Below, piece by piece: positions 41,045 to 49,640 of a DNA stretch of 64,000 bases. A program made the translations under genes and the position numbers. Under the pieces are notes generated by a model. The model made no database searches, was not told the origin of the DNA, and worked only from the letters and a program-made list of their open reading frames with translations. This stretch comes from JBBSUQ01 sp964389755. GTDB taxonomy: Bacteria; Bacteroidota; Bacteroidia; Flavobacteriales_D; Crocinitomicaceae. The first letter of the stretch is position 1; the number at the start of each line of letters is the position of its first letter. The DNA is taken from NCBI GenBank assembly GCA_964389755.1, contig CAYMEW010000015.1, positions 21,655 through 85,654 on the forward strand, read 5' to 3'.

Positions 41045-41944
41045 ATGTCCATTGAAGTAAATAACCTGGTAAAATATTACGGCGATCAGCCCGCAGTAGG
41101 AGGAATCTCCTTTAAGATCAACAAAGGGGAGATTGTCGGCTTCCTCGGACCGAACGGTGCCGGAAAATCCACGACCATGAAGGTCATTACCGGCTTCATT
41201 CCGGCTTCCGAAGGAGAAGTGAAGGTTTGTGGAAAACCGGTCAGCATCGACTCCCTCGATACGCGTAAACTCATTGGGTATCTCCCGGAACACAACCCGC
41301 TTTACCTCGATATGTACGTACGCGAATACCTTGAGTTTGTCGGGAAGATCTACAAAGTAAAGAACGTGCGTGAACGTGTGCGTGAAATGATCAAAGCCGT
41401 CGGGCTCGAAGTCGAACAGAATAAAAAGATCGGGGCGCTTTCGAAAGGATACCGCCAACGTGTCGGCCTCGCACAGGCAATCATCCACGACCCGGAAGTA
41501 CTCATCCTCGATGAACCTACGTCCGGACTCGACCCGAACCAACTTGTGGAGATCCGGAGCCTCATCCGGAACATCGGAAAGGAAAAGACCGTGATGCTGT
41601 CCACGCACATCATGCAGGAAGTGGAAGCCATTTGCGACCGTGTCGTTATAATCAACAAAGGGCGGATCGTGGCAGACAATACCGCACACGAATTGCAACA
41701 CGCGGGAGAAAAACAAACCGTTTTCGTGGAATTCGAAGGACAGGCCTCTAAAAATAACCTCCGGAAGATCGAAGGAGCAAGTAAAGTGGAAAAAGTGGAC
41801 GCCGGCTGGCTCATCGAAGGTCCCGCAAATACAGACCTGCGTAAAAATGTCGCCCGCTTCGCACAACAAAACGATTTGCTTGTTCTTTCACTGAGAGTGG
41901 AATCCCGAACCCTGGAAGAAGTCTTTAAAGAACTGACAAAGTAA
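41045..41944 (+). CDS. gldA: ABC transporter ATPase, GldA-like
   Basis: The 299-residue ATPase has Walker A GPNGAGKSTTMK (about 37-48), the ABC signature LSKGYRQRVGLAQ (about 134-146), Walker B VLILDEPTSGLDP (about 154-166) and a C-terminal extension (FAQQNDLLVLSLRVESRTLE). The sequence resembles GldA, which with GldF and GldG forms an ABC transporter needed for gliding motility in Flavobacterium. GldF and GldG are not in the window. It is followed at 35 bp by the DAHP synthase gene. I assign the name from overall similarity; other ATPases of this class remain possible. Confidence 0.82.
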   Translation: MSIEVNNLVKYYGDQPAVGGISFKINKGEIVGFLGPNGAGKSTTMKVITGFIPASEGEVKVCGKPVSIDSLDTRKLIGYLPEHNPLYLDMYVREYLEFVGKIYKVKNVRERVREMIKAVGLEVEQNKKIGALSKGYRQRVGLAQAIIHDPEVLILDEPTSGLDPNQLVEIRSLIRNIGKEKTVMLSTHIMQEVEAICDRVVIINKGRIVADNTAHELQHAGEKQTVFVEFEGQASKNNLRKIEGASKVEKVDAGWLIEGPANTDLRKNVARFAQQNDLLVLSLRVESRTLEEVFKELTK

Positions 41945-41979
41945 GGGAGAATAACCGCGCTCTCCTTAAAATACGTGAC

Positions 41980-43053
41980 ATGCTCCGCGAACTCATCGAA
42001 AAACAGTCGAAACCCTTTGTGATCAGTGGCCCCTGTAGTGCCGAAACGGAAGAACAAACACTCGAAACCTGTCTGCGACTTCATCAACTCGGCATTCCGC
42101 ACATGCTGCGTGCCGGAATCTGGAAACCGCGTACACGCCCTGATTCTTTTGAGGGAGTGGGAGAGATCGGCCTGCAATGGCTCGTTGAAGCCGGACGGCA
42201 AACAGGACTTCCGGTAACAACCGAAGTGGCTAATGCACAGCATGTCGAACTGGCTCTGAAAGCCGGCATCCATGTGCTTTGGATCGGAGCGAGAACAACC
42301 GTTAATCCCTTTTCAGTACAGGAAATCGTGGATGCACTTCGTGGTACTGATGTGCCGGTGATGATCAAAAATCCGGTTAACCCGGACCTTGAACTCTGGA
42401 TCGGTGCTTTCGAACGTTTTCAAAAGGCCGGACTCACCGATCTGCTCGCGATCCACCGGGGCTTCTCGACTTACAAACATCCGAAATACCGCAATATCCC
42501 GAACTGGGAAATTCCCATCGCTTTTCGGGAAAGACTGCCGGAGATCCCGCTAATTTGCGACCCGAGTCACATAACCGGAAAGCGCTCACTGCTGCAGGAA
42601 ACAGCCCAAAAGGCCATGGACCTGAATTACTGCGGACTGATGATCGAAAGTCATTGCCATCCCGATGAGGCCTGGTCGGATGCCGCGCAACAGGTGACAC
42701 CGGAAAAGCTCCGCGCGATCCTGGACGGGCTCGTATTGCGTTCACCGAACGTGTCACCCTCCGCACAGGAAAAACTCGAGGAATTCCGGGAAAAGATCGC
42801 TGTGCTCGACGACAGGCTCTTCGATATTCTCTCCGCACGTATGTTACTCAGTGAGGAGGTAGGTGCTTTTAAGAAAGAGAATCACATTACAATCCTCCAG
42901 GAAGAACACTGGAAACGCATGATCGCTAAATACCTCGGACGTTCCGCCGAACTAAAGCTCTCGGAAAGTTTCGTACGTCGCATCATGGACGCGATCCACC
43001 AGGAATCGATCCGCCACCAGACGCGTGTAATGAATAACCCGGGCGAGTCATGA
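41980..43053 (+). CDS. Fused DAHP synthase / chorismate mutase (type II)
   Basis: The N-terminal part (about 1-260) is a KDSA-type DAHP synthase: FVISGPCSAETEEQTLE, MLRAGIWKPRTRPDSFEG, MIKNPVNPDLELWIGA and ICDPSHITGKRSL hold the PEP and phosphate-binding residues. The C-terminal part (about 265-350) is an AroQ chorismate mutase helix bundle (LEEFREKIAVLDDRLFDIL, MLLSEEVGAFKKENH, FVRRIMDAIHQESIRHQ). The fusion is standard in Bacteroidota and gives feedback regulation of the aromatic pathway. It overlaps aroA by four bases. Confidence 0.94.
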   Translation: MLRELIEKQSKPFVISGPCSAETEEQTLETCLRLHQLGIPHMLRAGIWKPRTRPDSFEGVGEIGLQWLVEAGRQTGLPVTTEVANAQHVELALKAGIHVLWIGARTTVNPFSVQEIVDALRGTDVPVMIKNPVNPDLELWIGAFERFQKAGLTDLLAIHRGFSTYKHPKYRNIPNWEIPIAFRERLPEIPLICDPSHITGKRSLLQETAQKAMDLNYCGLMIESHCHPDEAWSDAAQQVTPEKLRAILDGLVLRSPNVSPSAQEKLEEFREKIAVLDDRLFDILSARMLLSEEVGAFKKENHITILQEEHWKRMIAKYLGRSAELKLSESFVRRIMDAIHQESIRHQTRVMNNPGES

Positions 43054-44306
43054 AAACCATAGTACCCGGCCCTTGTGTCGGTAACATATACATTCCTCCC
43101 TCAAAAAGCGATGCACAACGCGCGCTTTTGGCGGCTTCGCTCTTTGGAACGGAAACACGTCTGTACAACGTGGGCAATAGTGCGGATGAACAGGCCATGC
43201 GCCGCTGCTGCGAGGCACTTGGTGCTCAAATAATCGATTCCGATAGCCGTTTCTTAACGGTTAAGGCAACGGCTGAAATTCCCGACAATCGTGAACTGGA
43301 TTGCGGAGAAAGCGGGTTGTGTACACGGCTGCTGGCAGGAACACTTGTACTGTCCGGTAAACGCTTTACACTGAACGGACACGGCAGTCTGAAACAACGA
43401 GAATTTCCCGAAATACGGAGTTTTGTGTCTCAATTCATGGGTCCTGGGTTCGAATCCCGGCGGGATCACATACCATTAACGATCGATGCACTGAACATTT
43501 CCGGCAACATCTCGGCCGACGGCTCCACGGGCTCTCAGTTCGTTTCGGGACTTCTCACCGGGATGTGCCTGAATGGAAACATTAACGAACTGGAAGTGAC
43601 AAAGCTCACAAGCATTCCTTATGTGCGCATGACGCTCGCCACACTCCGTGAATTCGGTTTTGACTTTCAGGAGCATGAAATGCGTCATTTTACCCTCCGC
43701 GACACCGGACACCGGACAAGTTCGTATAACGTGGCTGCCGACTGGAGCAGTGCTTCCTGCTGGCTTGTAGCTGCGGCTCTGCAGGAAAAACCAGGTGAAC
43801 TCATGATTTCCAACCTCGACAGTTCGAGTCCACAGGCTGATAAAAAAATACTGGAGGCCCTACTGCTAGCCGGATGTCGCGTTATGGTCTCAGATTCGGG
43901 AATTGCCGTGGATGGTTCGGTACGAAAGCCCTTTTCGTTCGACGCCACTCATTGCCCCGACCTTTTTCCGGCCCTGGCTGTTTTGGCCGCGCTTACCGAA
44001 GGAACTTCGGAGATTAACGGGGTACAACGCCTGCGCAATAAAGAAAGTGATCGGGCGAAGGCCATCTGTGAAGAATGGTCTAAAGCCGGAATTCGGGTGG
44101 AAGTAGATGAGGATCGAATGCTTATTCATGGTGACAGATCGGTAAAAGCGTCCGCTTTTGATGCGCACAATGATCACCGTATGGCCATGGCCTGCGCCAT
44201 ACTCGCAAGCTTTGCAAATGCGCCGTCAACCATTGGCGGAGCAGGTTCCGTAGCGAAAAGTTACCCGGAATTCTGGGAACATTTCGCAAAAGTGCACCGT
44301 GCTTAG
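43050..44306 (+). CDS. aroA: 3-phosphoshikimate 1-carboxyvinyltransferase
   Basis: AroA makes EPSP from shikimate-3-phosphate and PEP. PPSKSDAQRALLAASLF (about 17-33) holds the active-site Lys, LDCGESGLCTRLLAG is the conserved phosphate loop, STGSQFVSGLLTG (about 165-177) and RLRNKESDR, DAHNDHRMAM complete the signatures. Length 418 is normal. Around residue 130 the protein reads SQFMGPGFESRRDHIPL where homologues have a short variable turn; the DNA there (43441-43470) looks like a tRNA 3' end. The 20-bp dispersed repeat also lies in this gene at 43244. Confidence 0.93.
   Translation: MKTIVPGPCVGNIYIPPSKSDAQRALLAASLFGTETRLYNVGNSADEQAMRRCCEALGAQIIDSDSRFLTVKATAEIPDNRELDCGESGLCTRLLAGTLVLSGKRFTLNGHGSLKQREFPEIRSFVSQFMGPGFESRRDHIPLTIDALNISGNISADGSTGSQFVSGLLTGMCLNGNINELEVTKLTSIPYVRMTLATLREFGFDFQEHEMRHFTLRDTGHRTSSYNVAADWSSASCWLVAAALQEKPGELMISNLDSSSPQADKKILEALLLAGCRVMVSDSGIAVDGSVRKPFSFDATHCPDLFPALAVLAALTEGTSEINGVQRLRNKESDRAKAICEEWSKAGIRVEVDEDRMLIHGDRSVKASAFDAHNDHRMAMACAILASFANAPSTIGGAGSVAKSYPEFWEHFAKVHRA
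43244..43263. repeat. 20-bp dispersed repeat, site 2 (inside aroA)
   Basis: This is an exact copy of the sequence at 11393-11412. Here it encodes SRFLTV of AroA and continues the frame, so the copy here is functional coding sequence. Confidence 0.75.
43441..43470 (+). other. tRNA 3'-end-like sequence inside aroA
   Basis: GTCCTGGGTTCGAATCCCGG is followed by CGGGATCACA. It contains a T-stem (CTGGG/CCCGG), a canonical T-loop (TTCGAAT), a seven-base acceptor strand and a discriminator A with CA. No 5' half of a tRNA exists upstream. It stays in the aroA reading frame. Confidence 0.6.
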
Positions 44307-46069
44307 TGAAGTACGACTGCCTGCTGAATTCCGAGAAAGCGACCGTCCTGGTATACGTGAACGAAGTAATTACCTGCACCCAGTCCTTCCACGCGAATCG
44401 TGTTCCCATTGTCGCGTTGAACGAGTAACAAGCGTCCGGTGTTGTCAAATAAGCGGATGAGGTACGTTTCTCCCTGTTCGGGAAGTAAAATGTTTAACTC
44501 TCCGGCCGACGGATTCGGGTAGATCCGGAATCCCGCGGTTGCGTTCGCATTATCTGCAAGTCCCAGGGATGAATCCAGTACGTGGATTACCTGTTTGCTT
44601 GTATCCGAACAAACACCATTGTGCGTAACCAGTTCCACTTCGTAATCACCCGGAGTCTCAAACTCGTGCGTAAATGTGGAATCGCCGTAAACGCGCGTGT
44701 CGTCGCCAAGTTTCCAAACCCTGTTAGTACAATTTGCCGAGGTATTTTGGAAATGAACCTCCGCATCCCCGGAAACATCGAGCGTAGTTTCCGAAGCAGT
44801 GAATTGTGCATCGGTGGGATACTGCATGCAATCATAATAATAACAGGCGCTATCCTCGAAATAACAAAGGTTACTGTCACACAGGAAACAGTCTGTTTTA
44901 ATGGCCCAGGCGCGCTGCACATAGTTTGTGTCAAAGGTCGTTCCGACCAGCAGGTAACCGTCATCGACCTTACTTGCTCCCACCAGGTATTGTGGAGTAT
45001 CGGGCAGATCGGAATTATATTTTCGCGTGTACACCGTTTCACCGTTCGGAGCGATCCGTACGATCTTACTCAGTTCGTTATTCCCCGTATTTGTATACAG
45101 TCCTCCGAAGATCACCGAACCGTCCTCTTCGGCAATGCTAAAAAAGTCCAGGCAGGAAAACCCGACGTCGGGGTAATCGTGGTAACGGTACACACTGCCG
45201 TCCATCCCCAGGGTGTAAATGCGCGGTATTGTGAGGGCGTTATTATTTACGTAGGTACTGCTTAGCAACAGCGTTTTGTCCGGAAGTTCCGTGATTTTGC
45301 CACCATACTCATCGCCCGGTACCGTTCCGTAGTAACGATTGCCGAGAATCGTTCCCTGGTCGTCTATTTGTACCAACAGGATGTCGCTGTGTTCGTTGGC
45401 ACGTTTGCCACTTCCGCTGATCATAAATCCACCGTCGGAAAGTGCCGTGATTCCAAGGCAATTCTCCTGGTAAGGAAGATCCAGGTAATTTTCCCAAAGG
45501 AGATTTCCGAGTGAGTCCGTTTGTAAAAAGTAAAAGTTGCTGCTGCTGCCGTCGGTGAACTGGTTCGTATTGCCGAAACTCTTCGTGTTTCCCGCAATCG
45601 TCAGTTTCCCGTCTTCTGATTTCACCACGTCGTACACCACTTCGTCAAAAGGATGTTCCACACGCGTCTCCCATAATACATTTCCCGCATAATCAAAAGC
45701 CATTAGGTCCACGTCGTAGTGCGTGCTGTTGTCCGTACCGTTTTTGGTGATCCCCACGGCTACGAGCTGGGAAGCATACGCGATTAATCGCAGGCCCATG
45801 TAAACTTGCGGGGCATCTCCGTAATACCGGTTCCAGAGCGTATCGCCGTATTTATCCAGTTTGGTAAGTGTGTGCTGACGGTTTAGGGTGGTAAGCCTTG
45901 AACCGAGGCAGTAATACGCGTCTCCCTGCTGCACGGCATCCTGGTAAGTGAACAGGTGCTCGTTCTGATCGACCTCCACCGGATTGAACGTATTGAAGTA
46001 CGAAATGTCCTGTGACCAGCAGCGGCAGGTAGTGAGTAGTATTATGTAGCCGATAAGTAAATACCTCAT
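44303..46069 (-). CDS. T9SS-secreted protein with PKD domain and type-A sorting signal
   Basis: The 588-residue protein has a signal peptide (MRYLLIGYIILLTTCRC), a beta-propeller-like region of about 370 residues (WNRYYGDAPQVYM, LWENYLDLPYQENCL and similar), a Cys-rich patch, a PKD-like domain (TTLDVSGDAEVHFQNTSANC) and a C-terminal type-A T9SS signal: FRIYPNPSAGELNI, LLLVQRDNG, YFVHVYQDGRFLG. It should be exported through the type IX system and perhaps anchored to lipopolysaccharide. Its end overlaps aroA tail-to-tail by four bases. Confidence 0.87.
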   Translation of the reverse strand: MRYLLIGYIILLTTCRCWSQDISYFNTFNPVEVDQNEHLFTYQDAVQQGDAYYCLGSRLTTLNRQHTLTKLDKYGDTLWNRYYGDAPQVYMGLRLIAYASQLVAVGITKNGTDNSTHYDVDLMAFDYAGNVLWETRVEHPFDEVVYDVVKSEDGKLTIAGNTKSFGNTNQFTDGSSSNFYFLQTDSLGNLLWENYLDLPYQENCLGITALSDGGFMISGSGKRANEHSDILLVQIDDQGTILGNRYYGTVPGDEYGGKITELPDKTLLLSSTYVNNNALTIPRIYTLGMDGSVYRYHDYPDVGFSCLDFFSIAEEDGSVIFGGLYTNTGNNELSKIVRIAPNGETVYTRKYNSDLPDTPQYLVGASKVDDGYLLVGTTFDTNYVQRAWAIKTDCFLCDSNLCYFEDSACYYYDCMQYPTDAQFTASETTLDVSGDAEVHFQNTSANCTNRVWKLGDDTRVYGDSTFTHEFETPGDYEVELVTHNGVCSDTSKQVIHVLDSSLGLADNANATAGFRIYPNPSAGELNILLPEQGETYLIRLFDNTGRLLLVQRDNGNTIRVEGLGAGNYFVHVYQDGRFLGIQQAVVLH

Positions 46070-46084
46070 TGAATGGTGCTTTAT

Positions 46085-46113
46085 AAGGGCGCGTAACCAG
46101 TGTACACGCCCTT
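46085..46113 (-). terminator. Possible terminator between the two T9SS genes
   Basis: AAGGGCGCGT and ACACGCCCTT form a ten-base stem (one G-T) with a nine-base loop just after the 1066-residue gene. The T-run is weak, so the strength is uncertain. Confidence 0.4.
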
Positions 46114-46119
46114 TATTAA

Positions 46120-49100
46120 TTAGTTAGTAATTACAACTTTTGTCTGGCGCATGACGCGGCCGTTTTCAAGTATGTTTACCAAATATACGCCGGAAGGCAG
46201 GTTTTCGATTTGCAAAAGCGGCATTGTTTTCGAAATTTTTTCGAAATGCTGCGTGCGACCTGTCATATCGTCGATACGGATTTCCTGCCCGGCTTGAAAG
46301 CCAAAGCGTACGAAAATACTTCCTTCGGAAGGATTCGGATAAACGCTGAATTCAGAGGATTCCTGCATTCCGTTTCCGCTCAGTTTCTTTTCGCTTTCGG
46401 GGATCATTTCCGCAAAACGAAGCATGTCGTTCTGATCGTATTCGGTAAGGATTGCCTGTGCCGTTACATTACCACCTGTAGCCAGTTCTTTGAGCGTCAT
46501 CCGCGCATCCGTGCTCAGTTCGCTAAGCGGCAATCCCTGTTTGTACAGGTTGGCCAGGATGAAATACGGTTGCAGTTCCGCTTTTGGGTAAAGCTGTTCC
46601 GCAAAATGGATCTTGCGCAGGGCATCATCATACCGGGCCAGGCGAATATAGGTCGGGATGATGAGTTCGAGGTCTTCGAGTTTACTCGACGGTTCAAGGA
46701 ATTCGGTAATCGCGTTCAGGTCGCCGTTCTTTACACAGCTTCTAATAATGAAGGTTTTCAGGATCGAACGACGCGTATTGTCTTTGGAATCCCGGTACTC
46801 CTCGATCATTTCCGTCAGCGAGGTTTCGCCGCAATTTGCACAGGGATTATCCAGGATCGGCTGGCAATCAGACTCGTAGGAAGCTACATATGGACAGGTA
46901 ACACTCACCACGTTGGTGCTGACGCAAGTCGGCTGATTCAGGGACGACGTGCGATAGTAAAATAACGGTACGTTTGCCGCTGCAAAGATTTGGCTGTCGC
47001 TCCCCGGAATGCAGTCGTTGAAATAGTTGTTGGCACCCAGAACGGATGCTCCGCAGGTCCCCTGGTTCCCGATTGAGCCGGATGTGATCGCCCAGTCGTA
47101 GGTGTTTTCACCGTTATACGTGTTACACTGAAGTTGCAAACCGCCGTTGTTCGCCTCGAGTTGAGTGGCGGCATAAAAGTTCCCGGTAAAACGGTTCCGG
47201 TAGTGGCGACTGCCTGTAAGAACGCTGTTTCGGGAGATAAGTCCGTAGGTATAATCGCTCGTTCCGTTCGTGGTAAACATGTTTTCGGAGGTCAGGAATC
47301 CGGAACAATTGTACAGGTTAATTCCCCAGCTGTGCAGTGCGGAACTTCCGGCAGGTACGAAGAAGTCGTTATATGTTATTTCGTCGAAATTGCTTCCGTT
47401 GGATGTGATGCCCTGTTGTACGTCCGTGAACCTGTTGTCCGAAATATGGATCGGGAGCGTGGTTCCTCCAACAGAATAAATATCTACTCCTTTTGTAAGG
47501 TTTACAAAGGTGTTCGGAACAGGAGCACTGCCGGTGCCAACCACTCCCACATACCCCGATTGCAGGGTGAACTGTGCGTTATAACTACGGATTCCCGTAC
47601 CGCGCTGTGCCGGATCGAAGTTGTCGTTCCCTGTGAAGGTGTTTGCCAGGAATTTCGGTCCTTTGACACGATTGAGTCTGATGAAGCAAATAATTCCCGA
47701 GTTCGGGTATTCCGAGGCATCCGTAAGCAGATCGTCGCAGGTAAACGTACATGCTCTTACAACTGAAGTGTTTGTAACCGGTGTGGAACCGTTGCCCGTG
47801 CCCATGAACGAAAACGAAATGGCATTGTTGATGAATTCATTATTCTCGGATTGCACGTTTCCTGAACCGTATTCCTGGAATATGCCGAACGGCAGGTTCT
47901 TCCGGTGAGCGGAGATCGCCGTGTGCGCGTCGCGGATCAATGAGTTGGTGATGGTAAGTGATCCGTTCGGAACCGTGCTGTTTCCTCCCCAAACCTGTAT
48001 TCCTTCCCACATGGCGTCGCAAAGATCAACGCCCGAAAATTGACAGTTGTCTGCATTCAACGTGGCTCCGCGATCCACAATCACACCCGAATGCGTCATG
48101 CCCAGATCCGGAATGTCCATTTCGAGGTCGCGCGCAAACTGCAGGTTTTTGTCCGTCAGATCGTATTCCACATTGTCTGTAAAACGCAGTACTCCGCGGA
48201 TGCGAATGAAGCCGTCTCCGTCGATATCCTCGATCTGCTCTCCGTCCGAAGAAATGGTTAGTCCGTCCGGGTAATCGAAATGATAGTCCTGCAGCGCCTG
48301 CTCGTGTAAAATGCTTCCGCTTGCGACACAGCCGTTTGCGTCTGTAATGTCAATAACATAATTTCCGGGAGCGGCCTGCTCGATCAGTGCAACCGTATGC
48401 CCGCTATTCCAGTTGTACTGAAAAGGAGCCTGGCCGTTGAGCACGTTAACGCCCACATATCCTTCGTCATAAGCGCAGGACTGTGTTTCGGTGAAATCGA
48501 AATCGAGGGTGTAAGCATTTTCGATAAGAATGTCTTCCGACACGGAGCAGCCGCTGTTGTTATCCGTAATGGTTACCGAATAATTTCCGGCAGAAAGTCC
48601 GCTCGCTGTTTGTCCGCTCTGCTGATTGCTCCAGGAATACGTGTAATTACCCGATCCGCCTGTCGGCAGAGCCGTTGCAGAACCGTTATTTTGCGCACAG
48701 TTGCTGGTTGTACTCGAAAAGGTAATTCCACTCAGCGCGTTCGGAATGTTGTTGACATTCACAGTTGTGAGTGCAGACAATTCGCAGGGATTATAAATGC
48801 CCGCCGGGAATCCGTTCCCCGAAGGAAGGTAGCTGCATTCGGAGGTGCTGCCCGATGTGATATCGGAAATTCGGATAAAAACGTCGCTCGCCTCAAAACC
48901 GGCATAACTTTGAATGTCTGTAACACGAAGCACGAGGTGATACGTTCCGGAAGGAACCGAACAGGGAACTGGCAAATTCCGTTGCGCAGTTCCGGTGACC
49001 GACCAGTACTGACCTGCCAGGCCGTTGGCTCCCTCGCTTTGATAATTTTCGGAAGAAAGAAAGTAACGGTTTTGCGGATTATTGATATCGGCCAGGTAGA

Positions 49101-49320
49101 ATTCAACTGTAAAAAGTACATTCGAGTATCCTGTCTGATCGTGGAAAGGAATAAATGCGGGATTCAGTTGATAGCTTACCGGTAGAAAGTCTGCACCGGC
49201 AGACAGACTGACAGTCGTTTGATTTTCAGGTACGTTTTTGAAGATAGCCTGAAAAGACCCTTCCGTTTGTGCCAGTACACAATACGGCAGGAAAAGAATA
49301 AGGAGAATAAATCTTTTCAT
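46120..49320 (-). CDS. Large T9SS-secreted protein with SprB-like repeats
   Basis: The 1066-residue protein has a signal peptide (MKRFILLILFLPYCVLA) and an N-terminal domain of about 170 residues. SprB-type repeats follow (NGSATALPTGGSGNYTYSW, GNYSVTITDNNSGC, APFQYNWNSGHT, GNYVIDITDANGC), then a right-handed beta-helix-like stretch (about 360-790, many NN and GN turns), a Cys-rich patch, a helical segment and a type-A T9SS C-terminal signal (FSVYPNPSEGSIFVRF, GVYLVNILENGRVM). SprB-like proteins act as surface adhesins in gliding bacteria. Confidence 0.87.
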   Translation of the reverse strand: MKRFILLILFLPYCVLAQTEGSFQAIFKNVPENQTTVSLSAGADFLPVSYQLNPAFIPFHDQTGYSNVLFTVEFYLADINNPQNRYFLSSENYQSEGANGLAGQYWSVTGTAQRNLPVPCSVPSGTYHLVLRVTDIQSYAGFEASDVFIRISDITSGSTSECSYLPSGNGFPAGIYNPCELSALTTVNVNNIPNALSGITFSSTTSNCAQNNGSATALPTGGSGNYTYSWSNQQSGQTASGLSAGNYSVTITDNNSGCSVSEDILIENAYTLDFDFTETQSCAYDEGYVGVNVLNGQAPFQYNWNSGHTVALIEQAAPGNYVIDITDANGCVASGSILHEQALQDYHFDYPDGLTISSDGEQIEDIDGDGFIRIRGVLRFTDNVEYDLTDKNLQFARDLEMDIPDLGMTHSGVIVDRGATLNADNCQFSGVDLCDAMWEGIQVWGGNSTVPNGSLTITNSLIRDAHTAISAHRKNLPFGIFQEYGSGNVQSENNEFINNAISFSFMGTGNGSTPVTNTSVVRACTFTCDDLLTDASEYPNSGIICFIRLNRVKGPKFLANTFTGNDNFDPAQRGTGIRSYNAQFTLQSGYVGVVGTGSAPVPNTFVNLTKGVDIYSVGGTTLPIHISDNRFTDVQQGITSNGSNFDEITYNDFFVPAGSSALHSWGINLYNCSGFLTSENMFTTNGTSDYTYGLISRNSVLTGSRHYRNRFTGNFYAATQLEANNGGLQLQCNTYNGENTYDWAITSGSIGNQGTCGASVLGANNYFNDCIPGSDSQIFAAANVPLFYYRTSSLNQPTCVSTNVVSVTCPYVASYESDCQPILDNPCANCGETSLTEMIEEYRDSKDNTRRSILKTFIIRSCVKNGDLNAITEFLEPSSKLEDLELIIPTYIRLARYDDALRKIHFAEQLYPKAELQPYFILANLYKQGLPLSELSTDARMTLKELATGGNVTAQAILTEYDQNDMLRFAEMIPESEKKLSGNGMQESSEFSVYPNPSEGSIFVRFGFQAGQEIRIDDMTGRTQHFEKISKTMPLLQIENLPSGVYLVNILENGRVMRQTKVVITN

Positions 49321-49343
49321 TTGTTTTTAGTTTAAATTTCCGG

Positions 49344-49351
49344 CAAACTTA
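49344..49351 (-). promoter_or_regulatory. TAnnTTTG -7 box for the 1066-residue T9SS protein
   Basis: On the minus strand TAAGTTTG, 23 bases before the ATG at 49320. The divergent tyrS promoter is at 49618. Confidence 0.5.
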
Positions 49352-49617
49352 GTTCGTAATAACAAAGTTTATGTTAAATTAACATTTTTTAACTTTAACA
49401 TTTGAAACTTATGATTAATCAATTAAATGACTTTTATTTCCCGCTTTTGCAGCCTGCGTGCGCGTTTTTGTGAAGCTAATTTGTTGTTCGGTAAGCAGTT
49501 GTTTGATTAAAATGATTTAGTTTTTAAAAACTAGTATTTCGGTTTTTTCAGTGTGAAAAATGACTTTTAATTGTCCGCGATCAGCTTTGATTTTTTCGCT
49601 AATTCGCGTGAATCTTC
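49352..49617. other. Divergent AT-rich intergenic region
   Basis: This region lies between the two divergent promoters of the T9SS protein gene and tyrS. It contains several TTAAC/GTTAA runs near 49373-49400 and no gene or structured RNA that I can see. Confidence 0.5.
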
Positions 49618-49625
49618 TATTTTTG
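49618..49625 (+). promoter_or_regulatory. TAnnTTTG -7 box for tyrS
   Basis: TATTTTTG lies 16 bases before the ATG at 49641 and matches the -7 consensus. Confidence 0.55.
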
Positions 49626-49640
49626 CACAAAAAGTTGAAA

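Noticed and set aside
45000..48300. Long frames antisense to the T9SS genes
   Set aside because: They are opposite-strand shadows of large repetitive genes that have signal peptides and sorting signals.
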